From: Pseudoneurospora amorphoporcata | Lineage: Eukaryota; Ascomycota; Sordariomycetes; Sordariales; Sordariaceae | Direction: 5' to 3' | DNA length: 64,000 nucleotides | NCBI GenBank assembly: GCA_033297205.1 | Contig: MU859149.1 | Location: 1-64,000, forward strand | Part shown: positions 1 through 10,691 of the stretch, piece by piece | Layout: the number at the start of each line of letters is the position of its first letter | Position numbering within the stretch: the stretch's first letter is position 1 | Notes under the pieces: generated by a model | Told to the model about the DNA's origin: nothing | Seen by the model: the letters and a program-made list of their open reading frames with translations, nothing else | The model's database searches: none | Program-made: the position numbers and the translations under genes

Positions 1-94
1 ACTTGTTGTGAACCTTTTGGCTTCACCGAACGTCTTCTGATAGTCTTCACCTTCAGCTATCCCATTTAGGCAGATCAGACTGCCGTTCGTCACA
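1..94 (-). mobile_element. LTR terminus (partial, runs off window start)
   Basis: The reverse complement begins TGTGACGAACGGCAG and matches the first 93 bases of the complete LTR at 18326-18749 with only about six differences. The LTR boundary TG lies at 93-94, so the element continues leftwards out of the window. The five bases after the boundary (95-99, AATAC) would be its target-site duplication, but the partner copy is outside the window. No polypurine tract abuts the boundary, so this is a 5' LTR or a solo LTR read right to left rather than an LTR with internal retrotransposon sequence on its right. Several of the differences are G/A transitions, compatible with RIP. Confidence 0.85.
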
Positions 95-516
95 AATACC
101 CGAGCCTATATAGCAGTTCTAGCGTATACTTCAACGTATACTTTAGGATATTTTCTAGTAGAAACTAAATAATATGATTTAGACTAATCAGAAGCTTTCC
201 TCAACCGATAGTAATAGATAGGAGGATAAGGCTTATCAAATCCAATAATGCTTAGCCCATTAACTGTTCTAACATTTAAGCCAATACTTGTAGCCCTCTC
301 TCCCAAGCCTTGTTAGCCCCCTTATAGTCCCGCTAGGGAACCTAAGGATGGCGATGATAAGAAGGATGACGATGATGATGAAAAGGATGGTGGTGATGAT
401 GAAAAGGATGAAGAAAGCGAAAGAAAGAAAAAAGGTAGAAAGGGGATGTTAAGCACCTCTTTCCATCTTGCAGCCAAAGTCTTGGCCTACCTTAACGCTA
501 CCTTAATGTTGCAGGA
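95..516. other. AT-rich spacer with an acidic-coding purine tract
   Basis: The first 150 bases are AT-rich (TATACTT and TAGAAACTAAATAATATG stretches). About 345-450 is a GAT/GAA-rich purine tract that in one frame would encode an Asp/Lys/Glu-rich segment. It may be a remnant of the 5' part of the HeLo-like gene that follows. I cannot place a convincing start codon or splice site here. Confidence 0.5.
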
Positions 517-1878
517 TTGCAGCTGCGGATCATGCGCGTTAAGAGGGTAGTTAAGGGAAAACCCCTAATGCGGAAACGAACTGGCCTTAAGCTTTCTGCT
601 AGCAGAAAGATAAAGTTCGCTTTCACCAATGCCCACAATATCGACAAGGCGGTTGAAGAAGCGAAGACGTGGCAGGACCTCTACCAGTCTATGTTCTTGA
701 ATCTCATTAGCCAAGACGCAATTCCTATGACGGTGCCGCTAGACGACGTCATTGAGCGCTCAAAGCTCAAGACTGAGGCTACTTACCGCGAAGCCTTCAA
801 GGCTGTAGCAGCACCTACAGTGTTTATCGACTTCTCCCAGTGGAAGCAAAAGGGGCTACACCATGGGCACCATCCTGTACTCTACCGCTCGGCAAGCCAT
901 AATTGGCAAAGACGAGAGCACCCTCCGGGTTCTGGACACCAAGAAAGCGGTCCCAGCGACGGCCAACTGACCGACAAAGATGCCCGGGACTTCGCCATCC
1001 ACCTCCATGAAGCTGAGCCCAAGGAAACCGGCCTCCTCCGCTGCGAAGGATTTACCAGACACTCCAACCCCAAGAGCCAGGACGCCAAATGTCAGATCTC
1101 CTTCATCCTCTACCAACCGCCCAACACCGTCCGCGCCATGACCCTGCGCCAGGCCCTCCTCGACCGCCCACAACTCCCCGAAGATCTGCTCAGCCGCAGC
1201 ATCCTTTACCGCGACCGCCTCCTCATGGCACGGCACCTCGTCAAAGCCGTCTACGGCGTCCATCTCTACGGCTATGTGCACAAGAACGTGCGGCCCGAGA
1301 CCATCCTCTGCATCGAGGAAAAAACCCACTACAACGAAGTCCGCGAGCGCCGCCGGCTCCCAAAGACCGCGTACCCGATCAGCTTCCAAGTCCTCCGCGG
1401 ATCGGAAGGAAACTCCCAGCTGCGCAAAGTCATCCTGATGATGCAGACGGCGCGGTTGTACCGGCACCCGGACCGCCAGAAGCTGGATACGGAGTACTAT
1501 GTGATGCAACACGACATTTACAGCTTGGGCGTGGTATTGTTGGAGATTGGGTTCTGGCTGAGCTTTGTTGAGTACGAGGCTGATCAAGCTACGCCGTTGA
1601 TTCGGTACCAGATGTTGGGGATTCAAGAAAATGCCACTCCGGAGGAAATCAAGAGGAGGTTTGTCGAGCTGAGTTTGAGTCCGGAGCTTGCAAACAGGAC
1701 GAGTACGGAGTATGCGAAGGTGGTGCATAACTGTTTGACTTGTTTGGATCCGGAGAACGCAAATTTTAGCGATATCAACAGGTTTATGGATGGTAATAAG
1801 GTGTTGGAAAGGGTCAAGTACATTGAGGAGGTCATGGAGATGCTCAACCTTATTGGGCTGCCGGAGTTGCCGACATGA
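517..1878 (+). pseudogene. HeLo-like / kinase-like protein, probably decayed
   Basis: The open frame has two parts. Residues about 28-105 are helical (KIKFAFTNAHNIDKAVEEA is typical) and resemble the coiled N-terminal domain of fungal HeLo/prion-forming-type proteins. Residues about 225-450 look like a kinase fold: helix D/E, then YVHKNVRPETIL in the position of the catalytic loop (HRD replaced by HKN), then DIYSLGVVLLEIGFW as the helix F region. No DFG motif is visible, so it would be a pseudokinase. The frame opens only with TTG. Residues about 110-150 (His/Pro/Gly-rich) look out of frame: another frame at 838-965 gives plausible protein (GTILYSTARQAIIGKDES) and ends in a stop, after which the first frame becomes sensible again. 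I read this as a frameshifted gene lacking its 5' end. Related fungal genes act in NLR-type or heterokaryon-incompatibility systems, but that role is only inferred here. Confidence 0.6.
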
Positions 1879-2780
1879 AGCCCGTTTTTAGATGACGAGG
1901 CGGTGGAGTGGATGAACAACATGAGCATCAGTGGACTCGGTAGCATTCGGCGTTCTGCATTGCTGCTGTTGAATGGGACTTTGTCAGTCGTCACTTCGTG
2001 CCGGGAATCGTGGGCGAGCTTTCTGGCTAGCGTGTATATCTCGTTAGCGATGATGATAATCGGACGGAATGTCACATGGTTACTAGGTACCTTCATTGTC
2101 TCGGGGCCTTCGTTAGGTAAGGTGAAGGGAGGAACGGAGTGAACTGCTTTGAGAAACGGGCATGAATCAAGACGAACAAGGAACATTGAACGCGACGTGG
2201 AGCACAAGCAAGGAGCACTGGTGCAGAAAAAGAAGAATCTGAATTACAATAAGGCAAGAACAAATGGGTATCTAGATAAGTAGGCCACCGAATGAGGAAG
2301 TGACCGATGAAAGCAACAAGTAACTCCTTCCCATGCAACGCTCTCATAAAGGTAAGGTACCCAGAGGTATCTAGAGGTAACCTCGACCAACGCCGTGCGC
2401 CATGCCATGGCTAAAATTAACGCTTGTGGATCTTTCTTCGCCACTCTTCCAACTCATCTCAGTTTCCTCAAGAAGCCAACACCCAGCCGTAGGTCGTACA
2501 ACTGCGTGAGGACTTCTTGAGAAAACTGATCGATATCCAGTTCCAACTCGCCCGACCGTACCAACTCGCGAAATCCTCCTGTTACCAGAAAGAAAATACC
2601 TACTTCGTCGCGGGTCATCGTTCGCTACCTCTACGCTCTTGTCATTGCGATCGCCGCGTCTGTCATCGCCACTGTTGTTCCGATGCTGCTCGCGAGCGCA
2701 AGGCCGACCTCGGCAGTATAGTAGTCGAAGACAGCTTCGATGCACGCGTTTCGGAGCCCAGGAAGTTGGACATTCCCGCC
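1879..2780. other. intergenic region between decayed kinase-like gene and membrane protein gene
   Basis: About 900 bases with no supportable gene. It holds the 3' flank of the kinase-like relic and the 3' flank of the minus-strand gene ending at 2781. Short ORFs on both strands have no recognisable protein features. Confidence 0.6.
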
Positions 2781-4172
2781 TTAGATCCAGCCCGGAGCAC
2801 CTCTGTTAACAGGATCAATCACAATCTCCCTGTCGATGGCCTTGCCCTTGCCCTTCTCCTCCTTGCTTGGCTTCTTCTCCTCCTTCGAGCCGGCACCAAG
2901 CAACAAACCCAACTTCTCCTTTTTCTCCTTCCAAGCTCCAGCCAGCTTCGTACCGACTTGCGCAACTTGTTGGCCAAGACGACCAGTCAGGCCCTCCGTG
3001 CTTTTGTCTGAGCTGGGGGTGTCGGGCGACCAGCGACTTTGCGGACCAGGCTCGACGTGCATGGACATCTGGCTGGGACCGCCTCTGCCCTGCCCGTGGG
3101 GAGTCGTAGTTGATGACGAGGGACCGGGCTCGCCACCGGCGCCGGTGGCGGGGGCAGCTTGAGCAGGTTCGGCAGCAAACAGGGGGGCGGGCCAGACGGT
3201 CTTGCTGCTGCTGATGTTGCTGTTGCTATTGTCGTTTCCGTTGCCGTTTTTGTTGGCGTTGTTGACTACCTCATCCGAGTCCGCAGAGAACCTGGACGCC
3301 ACATCCTCCTCCAAAGGCTGGGAGTAAACAGACGAGCTCGCGTTGCGGAGCGGTCTAGGCGGGGCCGGGGCCGGGGCCGGGGGAGCAAGGAGCGGGTACG
3401 GAGCTGGGACGGGAGACACGGGCGAGGACACCGGGACCAACACCCGCTCGTGATGAGCAGGAGCAGATACGGGCGCAACAGGAACGGTCCTCAACCTCGG
3501 GCCCCTATCCTCTGGACCGGCCGGGACGACTTCGATGCCCATCTGGCGGGAACCTCTTTCATCTGCTCCGCCTGGCGTCTGGTCCTGTTGAGCCCTGGTT
3601 TGGTTGGGCTTCCCGAGAGACTGGAGCGGTATGTTCTGCAGACGGTGAAAATTTCCGTCGCTGCCGCGGCCGGTGCCGGCGCCGCCGTGGGCGGGAAAGG
3701 GGGTTGGCGTGGAGTAGGGGTATCCTAGGCGCTCAAGGCAGCGACGACGGTAGAAGCAGAAGGCTAGAGTACCGATCAGCAAGAAGAGGCCAAAAAGGGT
3801 GGCGCCAACTGCGCCGCCGACGACTGCTGACTTGGGGCCTTGGGTGCCGGTCTGGGAAGCCGGGGAGCCAGTGGTCTCCTCGGCGGGAGGAGAGGCAGTG
3901 GTGGTGGTGACGAGGGTTGTCGGCACCGGAGAAGAGTGAGCGACAGAGCCGCCCGGGTGGAAGGTGACGGTCTCTGTCTCGAAGGTGACAAAGACGCTGG
4001 TGGAGATGACGTGAGCGCGCGCCTTGTGTGTAGTTGCTGAGGAGGTGGTGAGCGCGGCTCGAGGAGTGATGAGTTTTGTGGGCTGGTCGGTGCCAGAACC
4101 CATGGCTGAAGCAGTGGCGTGAGCCACGGCGAGGTTAGAGATAGGGAGGGAGGTGTCGTTGTTGTCCTCCAT
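2781..4172 (-). CDS. single-pass membrane protein with Ser/Thr-rich ectodomain (Mid2/WSC-like architecture)
   Basis: A single exon of 463 residues from an ATG at 4172. Residues 1-115 are Thr/Ser/Pro-rich (VTTTTASPPAEETTG), typical of an O-glycosylated extracellular stalk. Residues about 117-140 form one clear transmembrane helix (AVVGGAVGATLFGLFLLIGT) followed by a Tyr/Arg-rich stop-transfer motif (FYRRRC). The remaining 320 residues are a Pro/Ala/Gly/Ser-rich disordered cytoplasmic tail ending in a Lys/Glu-rich stretch. No cleavable N-terminal signal peptide is visible. This layout is shared by fungal cell-wall stress sensors of the Mid2/WSC type and by many uncharacterised ascomycete proteins; I see no WSC cysteine domain, so only the architecture supports the call. 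A missed 5' exon carrying a signal peptide is possible. Confidence 0.75.
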   Translation of the reverse strand: MEDNNDTSLPISNLAVAHATASAMGSGTDQPTKLITPRAALTTSSATTHKARAHVISTSVFVTFETETVTFHPGGSVAHSSPVPTTLVTTTTASPPAEETTGSPASQTGTQGPKSAVVGGAVGATLFGLFLLIGTLAFCFYRRRCLERLGYPYSTPTPFPAHGGAGTGRGSDGNFHRLQNIPLQSLGKPNQTRAQQDQTPGGADERGSRQMGIEVVPAGPEDRGPRLRTVPVAPVSAPAHHERVLVPVSSPVSPVPAPYPLLAPPAPAPAPPRPLRNASSSVYSQPLEEDVASRFSADSDEVVNNANKNGNGNDNSNSNISSSKTVWPAPLFAAEPAQAAPATGAGGEPGPSSSTTTPHGQGRGGPSQMSMHVEPGPQSRWSPDTPSSDKSTEGLTGRLGQQVAQVGTKLAGAWKEKKEKLGLLLGAGSKEEKKPSKEEKGKGKAIDREIVIDPVNRGAPGWI

Positions 4173-6239
4173 TGTTGCTGGTTGCCTTGGTTGCCTTCTT
4201 GATGGAAGGGAAGGTGAGGTGGCTGTTCTTTTTGCGACGGGCTCTCAAGAGAAAAGTAGGCAAAGACGAAGCTGGAGAACGTTTGGCTTGCCGTTGGAAG
4301 AAAGCAACCAGATCACGAAGGAAGTGAAGCTTTAAGAAAAGGAGCAAGTGGGCCTTGTGAAAGGGAAGCTTTGGGTCGTGGTGATGTCCTTGTGATCGCA
4401 AACGCGAAGAAGAAAGGTAGGGGAGGAAAGGAAGTGGGCGAGCAAAATGTGCGCAAAAATAAGGCCCTCAAAGACACCAAGTTCTGCCGTCAACCAAAAG
4501 GAATTTCGACCAAATGACACACGTATTGTGCGTAATGCTCAATTCACCGCCCGAGAAAACGTTTTTATTGAGAAAAACATGGGATGATTGCGGTTGCAGA
4601 CTCGAGTGTCCAGTCCGTGTCACGTCCACATGCCGGGACCAATCTGCCCTCGTCTCATTTTGAGGGCAGCCTGCCGCCAAATCGCTGACCCTCCTCACCG
4701 AACTCCGCCCATACGTGACGTATACCTTTATATACCTGTAGCCTTCGAGCAATGTATAACAGTTCAAATAGGAAGGAGCGGAAACAGAAAGCCAGGACCA
4801 TCACTCCACTCGGCCAAGTGAAGAAGACACACCAGACAAGACAAGAAAGGCCGCGCCCACGCACGTAAACCAAGCGAGCCAAGCGACTCTTGGGGTTCAC
4901 ATGTAGATAGCCGCCAGTGTCTATTCCATGTCCGAGTCAAGCGGAACCGCCAGAAACCCACGTCCTATTTTCTCATCTTCAACTTACTATCTGTATCCAA
5001 AGACCGCAGTGGCAGATTTTGATTCTCGGTCCCCCATCGCCTTCTGGCGATCGTCCTTCGCAGGAAAATGCTCAAGCATTATAAAACGGTAGAGGACCTA
5101 TTCCAAGATAACAGACGGCAAATTACCGTCAAGGATCGGTACCTAGGTAGAGATCACCGAGAAGAGCGTGAGGCAAGGCTGGCAAAGAAGAGCACACCTC
5201 GCAACGCCGTTGCAGCCGACTGGAACTAGAGTGCTATGAGCTCAAGACGCGCCGGGAACAATCACTGCTCTCGTCCCATCTCCCGGAACTTCGGGCCAAC
5301 TCAGATGCGATGCCAGTCATCATGGGATGACCTGGGAAGAACTCAACTCGCACAATCCAGTCTCTGACTTCGAACTGAGGTTTATGTTGCTTCAAACCCT
5401 CATATACCCGATCGTCGAAACTGCACACAAATGCAGTTCAGGGTTCTCCCCACTACTGCAAACTTTGCAACCAGACGTCTGGTTCAATGAACCCAGGTTC
5501 TTGCCAAGAGGCGGGAACCAGTACACAACCGCCTTACAGTTGCTGTACCAGCTGAGTTCTGTCTTGACAGTATAAACGAATGTCGAGAGTAAAAGTTCTT
5601 CAGTCGTAAATATATAGAATATTGCCTCAATCCTATTACGTCGCCTCTTCCCACCGTGCCAGGCTTAAGTAGATGGTACCTAGGTAGATACCCTACGAAC
5701 CGGGATCTTAACTTCTCAGCAACAAAAACAATTGGATCAGTGTGGGCTAAAGGAGCTTTTCAGTATTGGACGTAGGTACGTGGGAGCTGATCCACATTTT
5801 GTTATCAACACGATCAAGATTTCAAACAACATGAGGAAGATCGCAGCGAAGTATACCTACTATAGGCCCCGACGAGTTCGACGAGCTATGCTTTATCGAT
5901 TCCCCATCTAGCTCTCGATCTCGAATTTCTATCCATTCTGGCACCGTTCAAGGGATTTAGCAAAAGAGGTCGGCTGGGACTGGTATTCTTTATCCGACTT
6001 TGCGGTATATAGACTTGCCAGGCTAAGATGCCCGGCTTTGCAACCGCAATGGGGAGAAGGCTGGACTCGGTGGAGACCAGCGAAGAGGCGTCGGAAGCGT
6101 CACCAGTCATCAAGACGTCAGCGAAATGCCAGCCAGGATTGGGAAAAATTATGTCTAAAACTCACGTCCTCGCAGTTCCCTTTTAGTTTGCGGCAACGGA
6201 CGCACTTCTTGCCGAGAGGCGGATATAGAGAATACCTTG
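4173..6239. other. gene-poor relic DNA
   Basis: No convincing gene. The first 300 bases are the promoter side of the membrane-protein gene. TAGGTA/TACCTA motifs occur near 5140-5155 and 5675-5690. A plus-strand stretch at 6028-6176 has protein-like codon use (reads MPGFATAMGRRLDSVETSEE and on) but ends in a stop without identifiable homology; it may be a fragment of a decayed gene. Confidence 0.5.
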
Positions 6240-7290
6240 TTGTCTGAATCCTATTTCGAGCGGATTGTACGGGACTGGCTGGCGTGCGTTGATGGTCTAG
6301 GGTTTTCCATCAGTCGGTTTCTCTGTCTGGTTCTCAGCTCGCTGGCAGGCGTCGCGACTCCTGAGTTCAAGTTGTGAATGGTCACGGTGTAGTCGTGGTT
6401 CTCTCTAGGACGCCAACACGTGGTTTCGTTGAGGTAGCGAGCAGCAACCACAGTCTTCCGGAACTGGTCGTGTGTCTCGGCCACGGCACCCTTGCCGACG
6501 GGGCAGCCACGCGCCAACTAGGCGGTGTACCGCTCCCAGACGGCGAGGGGCTGGGAGGGTTAGAGGCGTATTCATGCCCCTGTTGACCATAAGGACATGG
6601 GTATCCTTAAGAATCGCCGTCGTCAGTTGGTGGACGATTTTACCCTCATCTGTAATAGACTCCTGGATGGTGGGGTGCACGGAGGGTCCACCACTTGTAC
6701 CCCCACTCCTCCTCGATCTCACGCAACCGACCCCGAATAGCGTCAGGTGTCTCGTTGTCGATGATGCATGCCGGGTGATCACGGACATAAGATTGGAGGC
6801 CTGAAAATTGTTCTGGAACATGCCCAATATATCCCACTAGCCAATGGGAGGCTTGAAATATTGAGCCAGATTCGACTCCTCCCAAATAAGCGTAGTGAAC
6901 GCTTTGATATCGGAGATGCGGTTGAGTGTGGGAGTCGCAGAACACAACAGGCGGCATCGCGACGGGACTTGCCGCATAGTACGCCAAACTAGAGAGTCCC
7001 TGCTCCGTAAGAACTGGGCCTCGTCTATGATCTTGATCCCCAACATAGGATCTTCCACAGACGGGACCCGACAGACATCGGCCACCTTAGCCTTAATACA
7101 AGGGGCACAGCAGTCTCTGCCCTCGGCGGGCACACAGGCGTTGGACTATAGCGGTGGTGGTTATAGACGCGAGTGTCCAGGCCAAGTCTTAGGTTGGTTC
7201 AGTCGTTGGGATAATCAGTGTTTCCGTCCGATCTTCCAAATAGTCGGGTCACCTCCGCCCTTTATCCCGACCTAGACTAAATACGAGCAC
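6240..7290 (-). pseudogene. SNF2-family helicase/ATPase pseudogene
   Basis: On the minus strand three frames take turns carrying recognisable SNF2 helicase sequence. At 7014-7028 there is IIDEAQF, the Walker B-like motif II. At about 6927-6945 there is LLCSATPTLN (motif III), and just after it ISDIKAFTTLIWEE, typical of SNF2 proteins. The frame stops at a TAG at 6837-6839. A second frame then carries SYVRDHPACIIDNETPDAIR and continues to WGYKWW (about 6690-6800). A third frame carries TDEGKIVHQLTTAILKDTHV (about 6600-6660). With at least two frameshifts and an internal stop and no Walker A or C-terminal helicase lobe visible, this is a dead fragment. The source could be a Rad5/Rad16-like host gene or a helicase borne by a transposon; the sequence does not decide. 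Confidence 0.75.
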
Positions 7291-8687
7291 CGTTAGTTAA
7301 AAGAACATACTGCCACTCCCCCATACCGGCTGGCGGTTGTCAAGGCGCTGGTTTACCTTCACGGACGGCTCGTCGTTCACCGCGGCATTCGCTCGCCCTC
7401 AACATATCCTAGTCCGATCCAGGACAGACTCTCCCCTTGACGTCTGCTTGAGCAACTTCTATTGCAGATATCCGGGGTACCTAACAGCGAGTGGTACCAA
7501 GACAGTCGAAAGGCATGTCCACCGAGATTCCTATTGCCACTAGCGGTGCCAACGACTCGGTCACCGATGATCCATCTGATGTTGCTCAAGCCAGCAGCGA
7601 GCATTACCACCAGCTAGGATCGTTCGGTCGGTAGGTACCGTATTTTTAACCGCGGATGCACCGCGACCTCTGCCCTTGGCCGAAAAGCGAGTACCCATAT
7701 GTTGATCTGAACTGTGTGAACCCCATGATTCGTGCCATTCCAGGGCTCCAGACGAAAGGTTCTGTTGGGGTGAAGGAAGCCACAGAAAGAGTAGCAGAAC
7801 GAAGAAAAGAGCACGCAGCAAGTAAGGCGCGACTTATAGCCAACAACGTTGCAACGAAGCGTCATGATTGCAAACTTTGCCGCCAGGCGTAGCTCGAAAC
7901 TAACGTATAAGGTACGCTTGCGTAATGTCTTGGGCTCGCTCAGAGGCATAGACAGCAGCTTGAAGGTTAAGAGGAAAGGGCAGGTATAAAAAACCAGTAA
8001 CTTTACCGCAGCTAGCTGAAGCGTCAAGAGGAAAGCAAGCATGAGCCAAATAGTAGAAAAACTGCCGATGGAAAATGAGTAATGAAATATTGCAGAACGT
8101 ATAGAGATTAGGACGCGTCTAAGATGGCCCTAGTGCACATGGGATGAAAGCCAAACGAAATGTGTACAGTCTCATTAATGCCGAAAGCCTATCTAAATAT
8201 CCAAGGCATGCTTGACGGCCCCGGCTACTGAAATGTTGCCTTTGGGACGTCATTAGGTTGGCAGTTGAGAAAATAAACGTGAGTGTCCGTACCGAGCCAC
8301 GGACCGGGACCAGCCAGGTTTAAGTTTGTCGGTACCCGGCACCGCGCTGTATAGATCTGTTCGGTTCGTCTTTATTCTGTATGTAATTGAGCGTGGGCCA
8401 TTGTTTCATGTTTGTCAGCGTTAGAGTCTGCTCCCTGACCTCGGAAAAGAGTAAGTGTTTTATATTCGTTTACCCCTGGCTATAGTGGCTAAATGCAACT
8501 TTGACAGGAACTAATCGTCGCTTATTGAGACAATCTTCGCTCTTGATTTACAATGGGTACCCGAGCTCTCCCCACTCTTCCTCGGCCAACATCCTCCTAG
8601 TCTCCAACTTTTTACCTCGCTCCCGGAATTCTCTTTCGATGATAAGCCTGGTTATAAGGCCTTCGGAATGCAAGTTTAGGAGTGTCC
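7291..8687. other. relic intergenic DNA with short coding-like fragments
   Basis: No intact gene. The plus strand at 7656-7892 has a 78-codon ATG frame with protein-like composition (Lys/Arg/Glu-rich end, then HDCKLCRQA). A stretch near 7545-7618 also reads as protein without a start. The minus strand at 8548-8690 has a short charged frame. None carries a recognisable domain; they look like remnants of genes or transposons. Confidence 0.4.
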
Positions 8688-9113
8688 ATGTCGATTTCCA
8701 ATGACATCTTGCTGGGTGCCGATATGCTTGTTCTTGTCTTGAGGCAGGGGCCCGGTTGTCGGGCTGGGTCACCTCCAGGCTGCATTATCAAGTTCCCGTC
8801 TGAGGTTGAGGTCCTCCGACTTGCTGCCAATGCTCTGAGTACCTACGAAGCCTCGGTAGTGGAAGCGGAAGGGGTAGGCGGAAACGGATTGTTTCCTAGG
8901 TATCCATATCCATCGTAGCTTTGAGGGAGGGCCGGCCGTGATCGGGAAGAAGTCAGAGGCTTCATCACCGGGCTTGTCGCGCGCTTCCTATCGAAGGCGC
9001 TTCCTCAACCTCTGATTCCTGAGGGAGTTGATGACCTTGCTGGCGCGACTGGCCGCCGTGCTAGAATTGTTGCGGATGGTGCTGCACCGGTGACCGACCT
9101 CGCTCACCTATGA
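8688..9113 (+). CDS. possible small two-exon gene, unknown function
   Basis: An ATG at 8688 opens a frame that continues to 8899. A possible GT...AG intron at 8900-8956 (57 bp, typical size) joins it in frame to 8957-9113, giving 122 residues ending VTDLAHL. Both halves have protein-like composition and the phase fits exactly. Against it: the intron lacks a clear CTAAC/CTGAC branch site, no domain is recognised, and the surroundings are relic DNA. It could be a real small gene or the tail of a decayed one. Confidence 0.3.
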
Positions 9114-9422
9114 CGTGTGCCTTGATGCCTCCAGTCCCGGCTTAGAAACGTGAAACGTTGGGAATGAGAAAAGAGCAAGTACACGGAGGAAGGAGCAGAA
9201 ACGTAAAGCTAGTATTTGCCCGCAGTTGGCTCAAAAGTCAAGAATGAAACAAGCAGGTGGCCAAAAGGGAATGACGAAACACAGCCAGCCCTAAATTACT
9301 GAAAATCAATAATGCCGTTCCGCCTTCTATTGTTTCCGGTTCTTCTGAGAGAGGGGCAGTATTTTGGACTGGTACGAGTTGAGCACGCCTTGAAGCAGAC
9401 CCATCTTGTACCCCTCCCGCAG

Positions 9423-9464
<42 letters not shown>

Positions 9465-10691
9465 AACATCCGCCTGCCTCCCTCCCTGTGAATACCTACC
9501 TAGGAATACCTAGAATACCTAAAATAAATAGATATCGTCGTGCGCTTCCTTGGTGTCTGATTGGTGCATGTACTCCAAAGAATCTAGAACTAGAATCAGA
9601 CGTAAACGACTCAACGCTTAATGTATGTACCTAATCTCGAGGTCAAGTTACATACCAAGCGAAGCTAAGTACCTACTTAGAACTAGACTAAGATCTAGCA
9701 ACGATACAATACCACCTCCATTCCATTCCAATCTACCTCTCTCTACCTCTGCCCCTGCCAAGCTACCCTTTTCAAAGCTTTCTCCTCCCTCGTCGTCATG
9801 CTCACATGGACTGTAGCAGTAGCAGCAGTAGCAGTAGAACCAGCAGAACCAGGCCAGCACTTTAAAAAACACAAACAGACCTTTTCACCAGGAAGACCGC
9901 GCGCGTTCCTTTTCCACTTCCTCAAGTCAGGGTGTATTCAGCAAACCTGGAAATGGCCCGGGTTTCTAAAACAAAACTTTCAGTGGGTGGTTCTGCGCGG
10001 GCTGTCGTGTCCTGAATCCCTCTGGGCTACCTAGGAATTGAATTTCCGAATCACACGGATATTCAGCAGCAGCTCTTGAAATGCTAAAATTGATAGTTTT
10101 TTTTTTCTAAAATTCTAACTAGGAAATGAATGGTGTTTTGCAATTGGTAGGTAGGTTCACTAGGTTGGGGCAATTAATTGTAGACGGAGCGAACAAGCCA
10201 TTCATTCATTCATTCATAAAAGTTGGATTTCCGCCTCCCTCCCCGGAAGGAAACCTTTCAGATTACCTACAGGTAATAACTCGTGAACGCGATTCTGAAA
10301 TGGAATGGATCTTTCTCTGCTGAAGATTTTCCCAACAAACAATTGAAACAAATTCTTAAATACTCGCACAGGTTTTCTGAACTTTTTGGGTTCCTGAACT
10401 TTTTCAGAAGGCCGCTTCCAGGTTTGCCGAACGCACCCTAAAGCTCGACGTTCAGATACGGTAATGTAGAGGTAGATAGATACCTAACCTAACCCCTTTT
10501 CCTTTCCCGCCCCGTTTGTTTTCCGCTCTGGTCCCCATCACCACCACATGCACTTTTTTTCCGTCATCATTATGTTTCTCCTGTTCCTGCTGTTCCTTAG
10601 GTTCCTTCAATTGCTGCCGGACCAAATAAAGCCTTGTGTCTCTCTTTCGCTTTTCTGTCCGTCTTCGCCATCACCCGCTATCTCCCTTGCT
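9114..10691. other. repeat-rich spacer downstream of rna14
   Basis: Contains a perfect 38-base poly(A) run at 9423-9460, several TACCTA/TAGGTA motifs (9495-9520, 9670, 10028, 10150, 10265, 10465), CTAGA-type repeats around 9585-9700, and a CATT repeat at about 10198-10216. The right end is the 3' flank of the minus-strand rna14 gene. No gene seen. Confidence 0.6.

Noticed and set aside
856..1728. 290-codon minus-strand frame opposite the kinase-like relic
   Set aside because: Overlaps recognisable kinase-like sequence on the plus strand and has no features of its own.
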